Assembly (NCBI RefSeq): GCF_021155765.1
Contig: NC_060112.1
Location: forward strand, 26,254,001 to 26,318,000
Source: Diprion similis
Taxonomy: Eukaryota; Arthropoda; Insecta; Hymenoptera; Diprionidae
Length of the DNA stretch: 64,000 bases
Direction of reading: 5' to 3'
A program made the translations under genes and the position numbers. The notes under the pieces were generated by a model that was not told the origin of the DNA, ran no database searches, and saw only the letters and a list, made by a program, of their open reading frames with translations. Shown piece after piece: positions 11,100 to 23,949 of this stretch. Numbering within the stretch: position 1 is the stretch's first letter; each line of letters starts with the position of its first letter.

Positions 11100-12078
11100 T
11101 TTTCTATGACTTCATTTCTTCTTCTTCTTCTACTTGCAGTTTTCCACATTTTTGTAAAAAAACACTTTTCACAAAGCTCGCTAATTTTCCGTTTTTCATT
11201 TATACCCTGAATTTTCGATGGTATACAAAACTAGGTAAACCCGTGTCAGGCGAGACGTTTCAACTCTCTGTATAATGTCCAATGAATTATTACTCCGTCT
11301 CTAATTTTGGCCTGGTAAATTACACATTAGGGTAATTGTTTGTACACGTTGTGATACAAAGTGCATCGGTGTGCTAGAATTTACTGCCGCAAGGAGATTC
11401 GCGACGAGGAATTAATTCTTAATTCTAATCATCTTAAGTACTTCTCGAAGGACTCGTGTGCACAGGCATCGTTAATCGAATGATAAACTCTTGCAAAAAA
11501 ATCATACACAAGTATACGTTCGTTTAAACAATATTTAAAAATTCTGCAAGGACTTTACATAATAATATTACATACTTAATAACTAACATTAAAACGCTGG
11601 GTAATTCACGTCCTGAATTCACGATGCGGACAGTCATAAGTTGTTATCAAATTATTATCACAAGCTGTTTACCGCACTCTGAACAATTATTCATCCATGC
11701 ATATATTCCACTTGTTTTGCCATAAAGGATTCAAAAGGACGAGGAAGGCTGGAACGGTGATTTCGAACTCATTACCGAAAGTTAATTTTAGCTATACATA
11801 AAGTGCCCGTAACTTCAAAGGTGTATTCAATGGCATTTTACAGGATACGCTGACGAGTAGAATCCGCAGGCATTGTGAACAAGACCATAATTCCTGCGTA
11901 CGTATGAGGCATTACGTTGGCAACGTTACACCCAGAGTTCGTATACCAGATAATTATTCTGAGAGTAAACCCGGAATATCGTACAAAATAATTAACACTT
12001 ATAACACTGTGAACAAAGTATCCTTAAAGTGAGGATATTCCACTTGTGATGAAAACCGCGCTGAAGGTGGGCGAAAAT
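11100..12078. other. Spacer between convergent genes
   Basis: AT-rich sequence between the end of the transporter and the stop of the minus-strand zinc-finger gene. It should contain the zinc-finger gene's 3'UTR, but I see no AATAAA on the minus strand. No other feature is supported. Confidence 0.5.
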
Positions 12079-15000
12079 TCACCTTCGAGGAACAGACGTC
12101 GACGGATTTGGGGCGGGAATTGGAACCGGATGTGCTCTCTGGATGTGCTGCGTCATCGTTTCATCCGGTTTCAGGATCCAGAAACAGGTGGTGCAGTAGG
12201 TGCCGCAGTGATACTTGACGTGGGTCGACAAAGACAGTCGCGTCGCCAATCGCTCCTGGCAATAATTACACTGGAACCGCAGGATCTTGCGCTCTGGGAC
12301 CTGCCGGACGACGGAAGTATAATCGTTAGCCAAAGGTTTCGGTAATGGAATCCTAATCGCCCGCAAACGAGGTTCCGGGAATACCCAAGAATAAACGAAA
12401 TTCAATTGGTACTTAATTTGACTTTAAATCTCCTCGACTACTACTACTACTACTACTTAATCGGTGATTAAAATCCGATTTTGATCGAGTTTTGGAGAGA
12501 ATTTTTTACAACTTGGTAAACTTTTTTGATTGAAAATCAGTCCTCACGTTGATCAAACCATCTTTGTACCAATTGTGTTTCCAACATGGCCACAACGAAT
12601 GATAATATTGAAGGTGATTTATTTTTCATCTATTCCAATTTTGTTAAAATAATTCGGAGTGAAAACATTTCACCAGAGAAGCATTATTCATTGAAATTAT
12701 TTAGGGAGAGAAAAACAGGCATGTTCCAGAACTAATGAAAACAATCCGCTGAACTTTTCACCTCAAACACGGGGTTAAACGCGATAAATAAACGAACGTT
12801 AAAAGTTTGAAATCCACCGCGGCTTCGCGTGCGGGTAAATTTCCCGTAAATTTGTCCTGTAGATTTTACTGCTGTGACTAAACTTCTGTTACACAGCTTC
12901 TCGCAAGCGTGTTTAGACAAACACATCCTCCCGTCTACGCGAAAACTTTTTCGATAAAGTCCAAGAGGCTCTACGTTCAACCCAAGCAGCTATAAATGTT
13001 CGTTAATCACTTTGAAACGATATTAAGTTTGCTGGTTGCAATGAATTGGTTTGAAATTCATTTAAACGTGTCACCAAATGTTCGAAATCCCAATAAACTG
13101 GTGGTTATTCTTCAACGAACCCATTTAAAAAAAAATCAAACCCAAAATTTGAATGAAAAAAAAAGGTCGGGCAATTTTGTAAGACCACAATTAATGAAAA
13201 TCACAACATTTTTCCAGGAAATAAATCGAATTCTTATGAGAGATCGACGATGCTTAACGGTTTTGCAGAGAAAATCCGAATTCGGATAATCCCGAATAAA
13301 CGCGGTAATGAAAATTCGTAATTTCGAAGGGTTCGTTCATTAGACTCCCCAATTCGAACCTGGTCAGCGTGAGGCTCGGCGGATTCATTGATTAATTCGA
13401 GTCCCTCATTGGTCGGGATTACCGCGTAACGAGGTGGTTTTGAGTCTGATCCAAGTTTCCTGCGAAGCTGAATTGGCAGAACGATTTGCCGGCGTATTTC
13501 GGTTTCTTCATCGGCCCCTGGAATTTCCTGTTTATGAACAATTCTTGCGACTCCGGGTGGTTGGCTCGAACTTTTTCCGCTCGCAATTTGTAAGTTCTGC
13601 GGTTGAATCAGCCTCAGAAGGCCGACAGGATTCTTGTTTATCTTTGCCTCACTGCTCTTTTCAGCAGCTCTTACTTGATTTTCGGTAATCGCACTCGGCG
13701 TTATAAAACACCCGAAACTACTACGCGGTTTTTTCAATCCTGAGAGTAAACACTTTTCCTGAAAAAGATAAAATTGGTGATGAAATTACACTTCGAATTT
13801 TGCAAATATTTTATAAATTCACTGCTTGGTTACAAATAGCACTTTTTCACCAATGCAGGGTGCGAGATTTTATTTTGGTCCTCCTTATCTATAGAGTATT
13901 ATTTTTTATCAGCGGTAATATCGATTGGTTTTACTACGGCATACTAAATTGCCTTCCCTGTTGGCCCTAATTTACTAACACATATTTTTTCAGTAAACCC
14001 TCCGAGCCTCCGAACAATGTTCGGCTTTTAGCCTGGCGCGCGTTTACATGCTTGTACTTAAGGAAATGTTTATGCATAAACATTTGCCTCGAGTAACACG
14101 ATATCATCCCGGTTATTTTGGACTCGAGTTTTTGACACTTCAGCAGCATTATTTATTATAACGATGTGGTGCGTTGATGTAAAAGCTATTAATCGAATTT
14201 TTGATATCGATCTGGCTTTATCCCTCGTCATAAGAAATTTAACGTAAAGATGTACAAAATGAATTCTGAACGACCACAATATGGAGGGTAGAGGTAAGAA
14301 GGACTATCTCCGTGCATAAAAAATGTCCATAAAATATAGTACAATTTAAATCGCGTTACTGTAGCAAAAATTTGACATTTAAAATAAGCGTCAATCAGAT
14401 TGAACTCTGATTTAAGGTCACGTAGCAGTCCTACCCTTACCGACCGAGCAAACTCACCCGTTTTCTTCATATATTTAACTAACAAATGAAAATACAGGGT
14501 TAAAATTTTGACGGCGCATAGCTCTTTCGTAGCGGAATTCAGGAAAGTTACTCATATCCCGAAATTGTAAAAAGAAATGTGTGATTTTCTGATACGTAAT
14601 ACTATCTCCACATTTCCCGCATTTCAGACATCAAAAAGTGCATAATTCAAAGACTTTGTGCGATTCCGGAAAGAATGAGAAGTAAAATGTACCATCGTGA
14701 CGAGAACTAGAAATGACTATAATTTGCGTAAATGAAAGATACTCCCTTTTTGACGATTTTCGGGATATAAATAACTTTTCTAAACTCTTTTACGACAGAG
14801 AGATGCACCGTCAAAATTTGAATCCTTTTCGTTCATTTGTCAATTTAATATAGAAAGAAAGCGGGTAAGTTTGCTCGGTCGGTAAGGATAGAACTGCTAT
14901 ATGACCTTGAAAGGAAGCGCCAATCAGATTGAACTCTGATTGCTTATTAGCGCCATTCCGGTGATTTGTTAAACCACTATTTATAGCTTTTTGGCGGACA

Positions 15001-15518
15001 TTTTTTCAGTTGCAAACGAGTATATCCTCTTTGCCTCTATCCTCCATAGACTACGGAAAATTTATGAGGTTACATTTATGACGGTTGGTCGCCCTGGCAA
15101 ACAGCCGCTCTTGATCTCTGCATTAATTTTAGGATACGACTGACGATGCAGTCGTTAGGAATTCACTCTATGTATTTATGGACGAGGAAAGAAAAGAGTA
15201 AGAAAAAAAAGACCGCACGGGCAAGAAACAAAGAAATAATTAAACGAAGGAAATAATTTTCACCTACAAAAATAAAATTTTAAGCCGATACATAGGACTG
15301 AACCTTAACGATAATTGTACAAAAAATCTCCTCCTCTTATCACTGCAAATAAGTTGGATTGAAATTCGGTGAAAGCTTTTTACCTTCCTCATGAGTTGAA
15401 ACGGCGCCGGTATGTCATAGACGAAATCTTTCTTTGTCATTTTTTCGCTGATGTTTCGGTTGCACCGCAAATTGTACTTCGACGTGTCAGTCGATTTTAG
15501 ATTTTGCAAATTCTCCAT
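12079..15518 (-). CDS. Zinc-finger protein with lola-type C2HC/C2H2 pair
   Basis: Likely nuclear DNA-binding protein. Model: exon 1 15518-15384 (ATG in GGGAAATGG, donor AAG/GTAAAA), exon 2 13758-13360 (acceptor after a T-rich tract, TTTTTCAG), exon 3 12411-12079 (TGA). All junctions are phase 0 and the product is 288 aa. Finger 1 has C226, C229, H242, C247 (C-x2-C-x12-H-x4-C). After a three-residue spacer, finger 2 has C251, C254, H267, H272 (C-x2-C-x12-H-x4-H). This paired C2HC plus C2H2 layout is the one known from alternative terminal exons of longitudinals lacking (lola). No BTB domain is encoded nearby, so it is more likely a stand-alone lola-like gene than a lola exon. Exon 2 is a basic and polar linker with no domain I recognise. 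The exon 2 donor (CAG/GTTCGA) and exon 3 acceptor (weak pyrimidine tract) are the least certain points; GATTAG/GATTCC at about 12346 is an alternative acceptor. Confidence 0.6.
14385..14945. mobile_element. Foldback element ending in palindromes
   Basis: About 560 bases in intron 1 of the zinc-finger gene. Both ends carry the same 20-base near-palindrome AATCAGATTGAACTCTGATT (14393-14412 and 14922-14941), preceded by AAGCG(T/C)C. Inside these, 14414-14460 is an inverted match of about 14861-14908 (TACCGACCGAGCAAACT and AGTTTGCTCGGTCGGTA). The inverted match continues inward through AAATTTTGACGG and ATATCCCGAAA to a centre near 14655. No reading frame. Looks like a non-autonomous foldback or MITE element; family unknown. 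Confidence 0.85.
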
Positions 15519-15559
15519 TTCCCTTTCTCTCAGGTAGGCCAAAGCTCTAGTCACTCTTC

Positions 15560-18075
15560 AATATTGCGAAGGGAGGCTCGCGTCCGCGTTATACCGACTT
15601 CAGTTGTTGTTATTAATAAATTATTAATAAATCTCTCGACTGCAAGATGATAATATGATAATTTTGTTTCATTTGCATTGCAGCCCGTCAACACTCATCT
15701 TCTGTTCACCGCGCACTCGGTTTGTGCCAAATTAATAGGCGATGCTTTTCTGTTATTGCGGATTATAAATAAGCACAATATTAGCATTCCACGGTGAATA
15801 AATCTCTTGACACCCTGAAGAATTAGTTAACGCAAGAAATAATCAGTAAAGATATTCCTATGCCATTCTTGGCTTCGTCTCACCTCGGAAAATGCGAAAA
15901 ACAGAATAAAAAATGCATGATAACTTAATAGCTTTTCATAGTATTTTTCGTATTGGGTACTTACATTTTAAGGATCGAAGAAAAACATAATCTGATGAAG
16001 ATATAAAGCCGTATTATTACGAAACGTATTATTTATCTATGTATACATAATATAATCTTATACAATATATGTGTATAACCCTTATTGCATCATTTTGTCT
16101 ACTTTATTAATCAGTTAAGTCGTTTTCAAAAAATTGTTATACTATACGTATAGATATACAGAGAATTCGTTCGGTTAGAAATCAACTTCGTATTTTTAAC
16201 CGTGAAAGTGATTTTTACTTTCATTTCGATTAAGAGACTGTAAATATCCCTACTACGATACGATGATCGACGATAGAGTTATACCGTTTCCGATAAACAG
16301 TTTTAATTTACATGGTATGATCACATTTTTCATCAAGTCGATAAGGTAATAGCGTATTGTTCTTTTTTTTCTTTTTTTTTGATCTGATTAAAATAACGGC
16401 ACACTATTCATGCCGTCGTATAAATATTGAACTAATTACAAGTAAGTTTCACCATCTTCAAGTCTCGTTGTAGCGGAAGGAAAGGAAAAAGTATGATTAG
16501 TGTAATAAAATCGTCTGTACAAATTGATGGAGTTTTTCTTCTTTTGATAAAACACACAGGTTCAGGTAGAATACATCGAACCTTGAAAAATAAATAAAAG
16601 TATGAATAGATTAGTATTTCCAGACCAGTGGAGAAAGCGAAGGTGTACATAAACAAACGCACACGTGTTTCATGAATTCATTTACTTTTACTATCCGCAT
16701 TCATATCTATCGCTGATCGTAGAACTGTGAGAAATCGTACGGCTACTTACGAATTCCTGGGTCTAAATTGATTCAAGAGAGAATTGAAAATAAAATAAAT
16801 ATCGGACTAGGTATATTTTTCAAAAAAGCAAGCGCTTCTGTGAAAATAGTCCAACATACACTTTTTTTTTTTTTTTTGCGTCTTATTTCAATAAAATATA
16901 ACGATTCGTATTCAGGTTGCCTTTCCAGCTTCCTATAAAAAATTACCAATGCTGATTTTTACATGCATGCTATACGCAGTATAAACTGATATTTGAACAA
17001 GCTTTATATACACAGCATATCTATAATAAGCCGCGATACCCTCCCGCTCGATTCCCCATCTCGGCTCCTTTACCAACGGGCCTGGACCGTATTTTCGTAT
17101 CGTCATTCATGAAATTGCACGGCATTTACATTACGTGACGTATAACGTTAACTATTATCATGACTAGAGAATCGTGGCGTTCGAAAATTAAAAAAAATTA
17201 ATACATCATCTAACGTGTTCTTTTTCAACACGCATGTACGAATATGCGAAAGATTCGATCATAACAGCGATACGGTAATAGTAGTAATAGTAGTAGTAGC
17301 AGCAGCAGTGGTAGTTGGTAGTAGTAGTAACAGTAAAGTAATAGTAGTAATAGTAGTAGTATTATTAGACATTGCAAAAACGTAGTCTGTAGATACAATT
17401 AGCGAAAAATGCTTTCAATCGGATCATTATCATAAGTTTTACGTAGGTAAATATCTTACAACCAATCACAGCTGTGATTCGTAGGGATAATATTTGCAAC
17501 AATGATCGGATAAATCCTTTGTGCAAATAATATCAATATCGATAATAATAAGAGCAATAATAACACACGCGTGTATAAAAGAATATAATCTTTTGTTTTG
17601 TTTTTTTCTTCTGTTCCTTCTTTGCCTTAAAGTTCGACTGCCGATTTCTTTAAAATATTCTAAAAAAATAAGAGAAAAATGAACGATATATACCGAAAAT
17701 AATCTAGAGGTGATCTTAAGTCTGAAATTTTTCAAAATTCGGTTCACATACATACGCGGCGTGAGTTGTGTCTAAGTGATATGGTGAAATCAATCTTACC
17801 AGCTCAATGCAAATATACCTCACATACTGTACGTAGTATATCGTTAAGTGAGTAAAAATGTTATCGTTTTCTTCGTTTAAAAATGATACTAAAGATTTTC
17901 TTTTACTTATTTGCTTGTTTTTCATTGCATAACGCATACACACTATTTATACATATATTCATATATACACTACGTCTAGTATATAGGTATGTAGGCTATA
18001 TCTGCCGTGAGACGGTGGTAAAATTGACACACGTGTATGTGTGTATGTGTATTATAAGAGTAATTAAATATTGTG
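15560..18075. other. AT-rich spacer, probably including the Atg9 3'UTR
   Basis: No coding sequence supported. It contains poly-T runs, a trinucleotide array and many TA-rich stretches. The Atg9 stop is at its right edge. A minus-strand AATAAA (plus TTTATT) at 16103-16108 could end a long Atg9 3'UTR, but this is weak because the motif is frequent by chance in such AT-rich DNA. Confidence 0.4.
17276..17369. repeat. Imperfect (TAG/CAG)n trinucleotide array
   Basis: About 94 bases of GTA, ATA and GCA triplets (AATAGTAGTAATAGTAGTAG, then AGCAGCAGCAG). Lies in the presumed 3' flank or 3'UTR of Atg9. Confidence 0.9.
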
Positions 18076-21000
18076 CTAAGAATCCCGGCCTGAACTTCTC
18101 ACAGAAGAATCCACGTGACGTAGCAGCGGCACTCTTTCCTGTCTCACTTCCGAAAGAGTGGCCAATTCTTGAACTGGGCTTCGTTGCCATATACTTCTAG
18201 TTGCCATTTCTTGATAGCCTCGTCTTCTAATCTGAATCGAGTAAAATGTTTTTTCATTTATTGTGTTTGAAAAATAACAAAAAAAAAAAAAAAATAACGA
18301 ATTATTAAACACATTTACGCGCACAAAAACTAGCAGAACTTAGTCCAACCGTTATTTAAACACTTTACAAATTTTGTTAGTATTTATGGTTTTGAAAAGA
18401 TTTGAAGAACTCTAGGATAGTTCAAAACAATATACAAATCTCTCAATCAATGGTTCCCCATTTTTTAGCGACTTGACGACCATTGAGATTAGAATACTTA
18501 GTATATTAGACACTAAATATTTTGATTTTTGGTAATATTAACTTTGTTTGTCGCGGAATCAGTAGTAGGGAAGTCAAAAACCGCGCAATAGTAAAAAAAT
18601 TAGCATAGCTCATCTTTAGAGGCTCATAACTTTGTAAATAAATGCCACATACTTGTCTATAATGAAGTTCGTGCAGGTACAGTGTAGATAGGGACATATC
18701 AGCAGCGGTTAATTCCACTGGAACCGTAACTTCCGGCGACAGATCGTGCCCGGAACCAAATATCGAAGCCCCGAGCGACTGGTTGGACAGTCCTTGATGC
18801 AGACTGTGAAGGAGACCTCGATCGTTGTGGAGAGGTCCTTCGGCCCTGTTCAGCCCACCGCGAACGGCAGGCGACGCTGCGCCGGATCTAGCGTCGTTCG
18901 GCGAATCCTCGGGAGCTCCGAAGGCACTCGACATTCCCGGCTGGTTCATGAAACCTCCGTGTACTCCAGACGCCGTGGTTTGGGACTGGTTCAATAAGGT
19001 GCCGTGTATTATGCTGGATACTAAATTGTTGTACTGAAAACAGAAGACATTCGTGTATTCGTTACCAAGTCGAGAAATTAAAAACTATCCGTGTTTCTTT
19101 CGTCCCAGGTGATACGAATTTACGACAATATTTACCAAAGTCTTCCCTTCGGGTCGTTTTCAAAATTGAAAACTTGGAAAATAGTATCAACCCAAGATCT
19201 AGCATAACGATTAACATCCTTTCAACTCACCCCAGCCCCCAAACTGGACAAGCTGTTCAAGCTGCTATAGAGCGGATTGATGTCGTTTGGAATGTCGGTG
19301 ACATCTTTCTTGGCCCTTTCCCTGAGCCCAGTGACGAAAGTTTCCGCGTGACTAGGAGGTCTCCACTCTGGATTAGTGAGAGTGAAATGTATGAGGGAGA
19401 GTTCCGTCTTCCCATCCTCAGCCTGAGTGTACTGATTGGACATGGGGACGTGAATCTTGTCGAGGTGGTCGCCGTACTTGTTGTCGAATCCGATATTACG
19501 CTCCTCGACACCAGGGGTCTGAGGCGCGGTCTGCCACATGGGATTGCCGTGCTTCCTGACATCCATTTGAGCAAAGCTGCAGACGTCACCGACGCCGGTA
19601 ACTTCGATGGTGAAGTTTCTGTAAAAGTCGACGATGTCCAGAGCTCGTGGTCTCATTTGAAAACAGAGAATGAACGGTGTGAAGAGCGGCGACAACAGTT
19701 CTTCCAGCAGGTGCACGGCTCTGTACTGAAAGAGCTGAGCTACTTGAGCTCTGGTCGACATAGTGTGAGCGTGTCCCCGCCAACTGTCGGGCCTGTAATG
19801 AGTGTGAGCCAAGACTGCGGTGAGAAGTTGCTCGGGGCACCAGACAAGGTTTTCGTCAGGTATGAAAGCCCTTGCGCCGGCGACAACCGCACCCAGCATC
19901 GTCATTGTCGTTAAAACGTGTTCGACGGTTAATACATCTTCGTCGTAGATCGTCAGTATCAATAATACAGCAAATATGCTGCCGGCAACGAAAGCAACGT
20001 TCTTCGCGATCACCGTCATTACTGGTGACGTGAATATGCTCATATACTTTGACGCCGGACGGTAGGCACGGTTCAACCGCGCGTTCAGCTCGTGGTCAAG
20101 TTCGTTGAAATGGCGAAGATACAAGCGACCGTAAAGAGACCACGTTCGAGATCCGAGAGTGCCTGGTTCCCTCTTTATTATCTGTCGAAAAGAACAAGCT
20201 GGTTAGTCATGCGTCAGTCTTTGTTAACTAGGTAGTACCAGTAAAAAGTATCGTATCACTTCATGAGCCACAGTTGATCATTTGGGATCATTGTATTAAA
20301 ATATGAAAGTATTTTATAATGAATCGTCAAGCTTTTAATAAAGAAACTTCTTCTTACCTCTCCATAGTTGAAGAAAGAATACAATATTTGCCAGAGAAAA
20401 ACTAATGGACACAAGATGAAATTAATAACGCTGACCCACAATATGTGTTTGGATAATGCCCGTGCCAGTTCCTGTCTTTTGTTAAATTTTTTGTAGTCTT
20501 CTTTGAGGTGCCAGTTGTTTACAAAAGGCGACCAAGGCCCCCCTGTAATCAAAGGAAAAGGAACAAAACGATCAGCTTTCTATGTTTTTCCTTCTACTTT
20601 TCTAGAAGAGAAATTTTGCTGGTGAGTTATTCGAATACTTACAAAACAATAATAACTCCATGTTGTATTTTAGGCCCTGTGTCATGAATATGACTTCTCC
20701 GATTATCGGAAAATTCAGTCTGACAGGTAATAGTGACTTATTGATCATGGCTACCATGTAATTTTTAAATCTCAATATTCTATGGTATATATCTAGCTCA
20801 GACAGCTCCCGCTTGTGTATACACATTTGCAAGTCGATTTGAACATCCCTAACACGCCTCTGGACTTCGTGCCAAGTCAGATTGTCCAATTCGCGATCTT
20901 CGATCTTCAGTGCTGTGTTGAAAAACTGCTTTATGTCCCAGAATTGTGACAGGTGGCATAATACTTTGACAGCACGAAACATCCAGAAAATTGCTGCGAC

Positions 21001-21632
21001 TAGAATGCAGATCCACGTTATCAGGCCCATGGATGCTGCACATTCGCTTGGAGAGTATAATGCATCGTTTATCGATGTTTTGTGCGATGTATTGTTCATA
21101 ACGTTGTTCCTGAAAATATATAATTGAATTGAAAAAATGGCTCGCTCAAATTTTTCAGATTATTGACGGCTTAACATTTTTTGCAAGGAATACCGAATTT
21201 CCCATGGTCTGATGATGGAAACAATTGAGTATTTCAAATGAAGCACTGTGGCTGAACGTACTCATAACGAATACAAAATATTGAACAGTGTTTCATGCCG
21301 TTTAATCATACTCACCTAAATAAGATTGAATAGTCGACGCAGTGGAAAAGGAAAGTTGAAAACGTAACTACAAAGATAAATTGTCCAAGTTCTAGAGTCT
21401 GCTGAAGCATCATACACGCGAATCCGTGCTTTTGGTGGTAATGGTACGTTCTAGTGAAGAACGAGTCCAGATCTTCTATGTGATTCCATCTCGATTTGCC
21501 ATCGTCAGGGACGACTTGCATCATCATCCCCGATTCTTGCGGCGTTTCTTCCCCATTCCCATCCCGTGCTTCATCTTCACCCTCCGAATATGTCTCGAGC
21601 TGCTGGTACCTACCCTCCAGCACTGTTGTCAT
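18076..21632 (-). CDS. Atg9: Autophagy-related protein 9 (phospholipid scramblase)
   Basis: Multi-pass membrane protein that cycles between Golgi, endosomes and the forming autophagosome and scrambles phospholipids in the growing isolation membrane. Coding exons: 21632-21316, 21109-20643, 20542-20358, 20181-19231, 19033-18653, 18231-18076 (TAG). Junctions are GT-AG and in phase; 2457 bases give 818 aa (human ATG9A 839). N-terminus MTTVLEGRYQQLE keeps the Tyr-based sorting motif Y-x-x-L seen at the human N-terminus. Then RWNHIEDLDSFF and hydrophobic segments near residues 79-105, 130-152, 296-321 and two more from about 360 to 410. The hallmark DVCSFAQMDVRKHGNP...W and LTNPEWRPP lie in the long fourth exon. 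The last two exons encode the polar tail (LSTLYLHELHYRQ, then an Arg-rich end). The ATG is the first codon of its exon, directly after TTTCAG, so a non-coding 5' exon must lie upstream. Confidence 0.97.
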
Positions 21633-23618
21633 CTGAAATTTATCTTCAGAATTAAATGACTTTTCTGGAATAGAATTTATTCCTCTTAGATCAAAACAAG
21701 GAAAGAATTGAAAGATACGTCAAATTATCAATGAGCACGAATACAAGTAGGCAGATAGACGTAAATTAAAATTACACCATGAGACACCAGAATATTCATA
21801 GAAGACAGTTTTCGGTACACTGCTAAGATGCAAATGATACGGCGAATGAGAGAGGTAACAAGTAATATTGGAAACAACTATAATGATAACTATTGAATGC
21901 ATATTGATACATAATCTGGACGATTAGGTAAACTTTCTTCATTTATATTCCCTTTGAGAGATTGAAGTTCAATGCAATTGTCAATGTCAGGAGTGAAGTG
22001 CATATATGAGTTGGATGATTAAAGAACATCTTTTCGAAAATTATAGTAAGATGGAACTGAAGTCGATAGTAAGATGGAACTCACTGAAAGCTATTGTGAC
22101 ATAAAAAATGAGCAGTTGTCAACAACTTTGACCGACTCGTGAACTATTATGACTTTCCGTCGAATTGCCTCCATAAAGGCTGTTTCTAATCTCACCGTTC
22201 CTTGCCTGTCTTGTGTTTAGAGCACAACTTTTGACGAATAGGGTTTTCTATCATTTGTCGACTCATGGACATCTCTCAAATGTAAAATCAATCCGTTTTC
22301 AAGGCTTTGTTCAAGGGAGGAGAGTGTAGAACTGTGTTAGATTACTACCAGTAAACAAGATTGCAACAAATGCGAGACAAAAAAATAGCTGTAAGCCATC
22401 GTCAATATATTTGCTCAGAAGTTGGAACGGTAATTTGTTTTTTTATCAGCAGAAATGTTTTTATTGACGACGATGTCTGCTGGCTTCAAAATACCGAGAA
22501 GCTGACGCAATATTTATCAGAAGAACAATCTACTTGTTTAAAGACGTAATCTTAACTCACTCTACTCAGTCCTACTCAGAAGGATCTACCTTGGTATCAA
22601 ATAAGCGAGCTGTTCAGGTGAAGAATCAAAGTGTAAGGTCGAAGAAAGAGTTAGAAACTAGGAAGATCACTTTTCAATATAGTGAATGTAGTGTTTTATT
22701 AAAATTCTCCATCTTATAATGTTTGCTACCAATAGTACTTTAGACTTGACATGTAAGAGTTTGTATAAAAATTTTGCCTTAAAAAATGTGGAAAATCGAC
22801 GATCGACTAAATTGATTCAGCATCTAGACAACTCAGGTGCGCAGATTCTAGCACATGCATCAAAGCTACAAAAAGAAATACAGAATAATGTTATGCAGCG
22901 AGCGATGAATACTGGTAACGATTACCGTTTGGGCTCTGCGAGTTGGCTCCAGGCAGGTAATAACAGTATCTCGTTTCATTCTTTCATGTTATTAAGCTCA
23001 TTTAACTACTAGCCAACAGGTGCGCTCCAAGCATCTAGAATACATTTTGTTAAATGTATCGATCCCTCTTCTTTCATCCTTGTTTGTGCATCTCTTTCGT
23101 CTCGTAACGTTCACATCGTACTCTTACGCTCTCCGTGACTCGGTTTATTTTCAAAAGAGCATATTCGTACGAGCTACATCGAGGAGTTTGGAAGAAATGA
23201 AAACAAAGAGAAAACTGAACAAGGCGCATCATCATCATCGCGAATGTGGTATATTAGTAAATATATTCTTAGGTATATGTGTCACAACAAAGAGACTGAC
23301 CGAGTAAGTATTGCGGCAGGTGAGGCCAAAGACCTTGGCAATAAAACTGAGGATGAGGGATTCGCTGAGAATTCAATCTAATATCCGTCAACGCGCAATT
23401 ATTGTCGGTTGATAACTTTTGGCATGATTTATCGCATATTTTTTCATTATTAGGTCAACTGATAACGCGTAATTTAGAAGTGACCTTTGTCCGACGGAAA
23501 TAGGACGCGCGTTAGATCTTATACGGAGGGGAGGGAGGGACGCAACCCGTAAATAACACGCGAATGTACGCCAGGCTGTGACACAGCTGATCTTCATAAA
23601 CAAAGCGAATCGTCTTAC

Positions 23619-23923
23619 CTTTATCATCGAGTTTCGCTCGAGCACCGATTCTGATTTAGGTTCTATCTCACGAAATCAATCACTTCGATGGTCAAACTCA
23701 CATGTTGAACAGCCAAATGGACGATCGTGCACTGCTAATTTAGACTTTTGACTGTTAAAACCGTGCGGACTTCGTCCGCCTCGCCATTTTCGCGTACTTT
23801 TTCATCACCGCTGTTCTCATTTTTCTATTTATTTCTTCACTCTGCCGCCGTTTACTTCACTCTTTTGTCGCGGCGATTGCCACTGTAGCGATACTGCCGG
23901 TCAATTTTGGAACACTATCGATA
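23619..23923 (-). promoter_or_regulatory. Atg9 5'UTR exon and DRE promoter
   Basis: On the minus strand a good donor, AAAG/GTAAGACG, ends a candidate leader exon at 23619. Upstream, at 23916-23923, is a perfect palindromic TATCGATA, the DNA-replication-related element bound by DREF in insect housekeeping promoters. The start site would lie between these. The Atg9 coding sequence needs such an exon because its ATG follows an acceptor. Placement is inferred; the intron would be 23618-21633. Confidence 0.5.
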
Positions 23924-23949
23924 ACACAGTTCCGCTGACTTACCGACTG

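Noticed and set aside
13340-13362. tRNA B-box-like word GGTTCGAATTG on the minus strand
   Set aside because: No matching A box or cloverleaf around it; it coincides with the proposed exon-2 donor of the zinc-finger gene.
22046-22081. Short duplicated word AGTAAGATGGAACT in the Atg9 leader intron
   Set aside because: A single two-copy duplication of 14 bases, expected occasionally by chance slippage.
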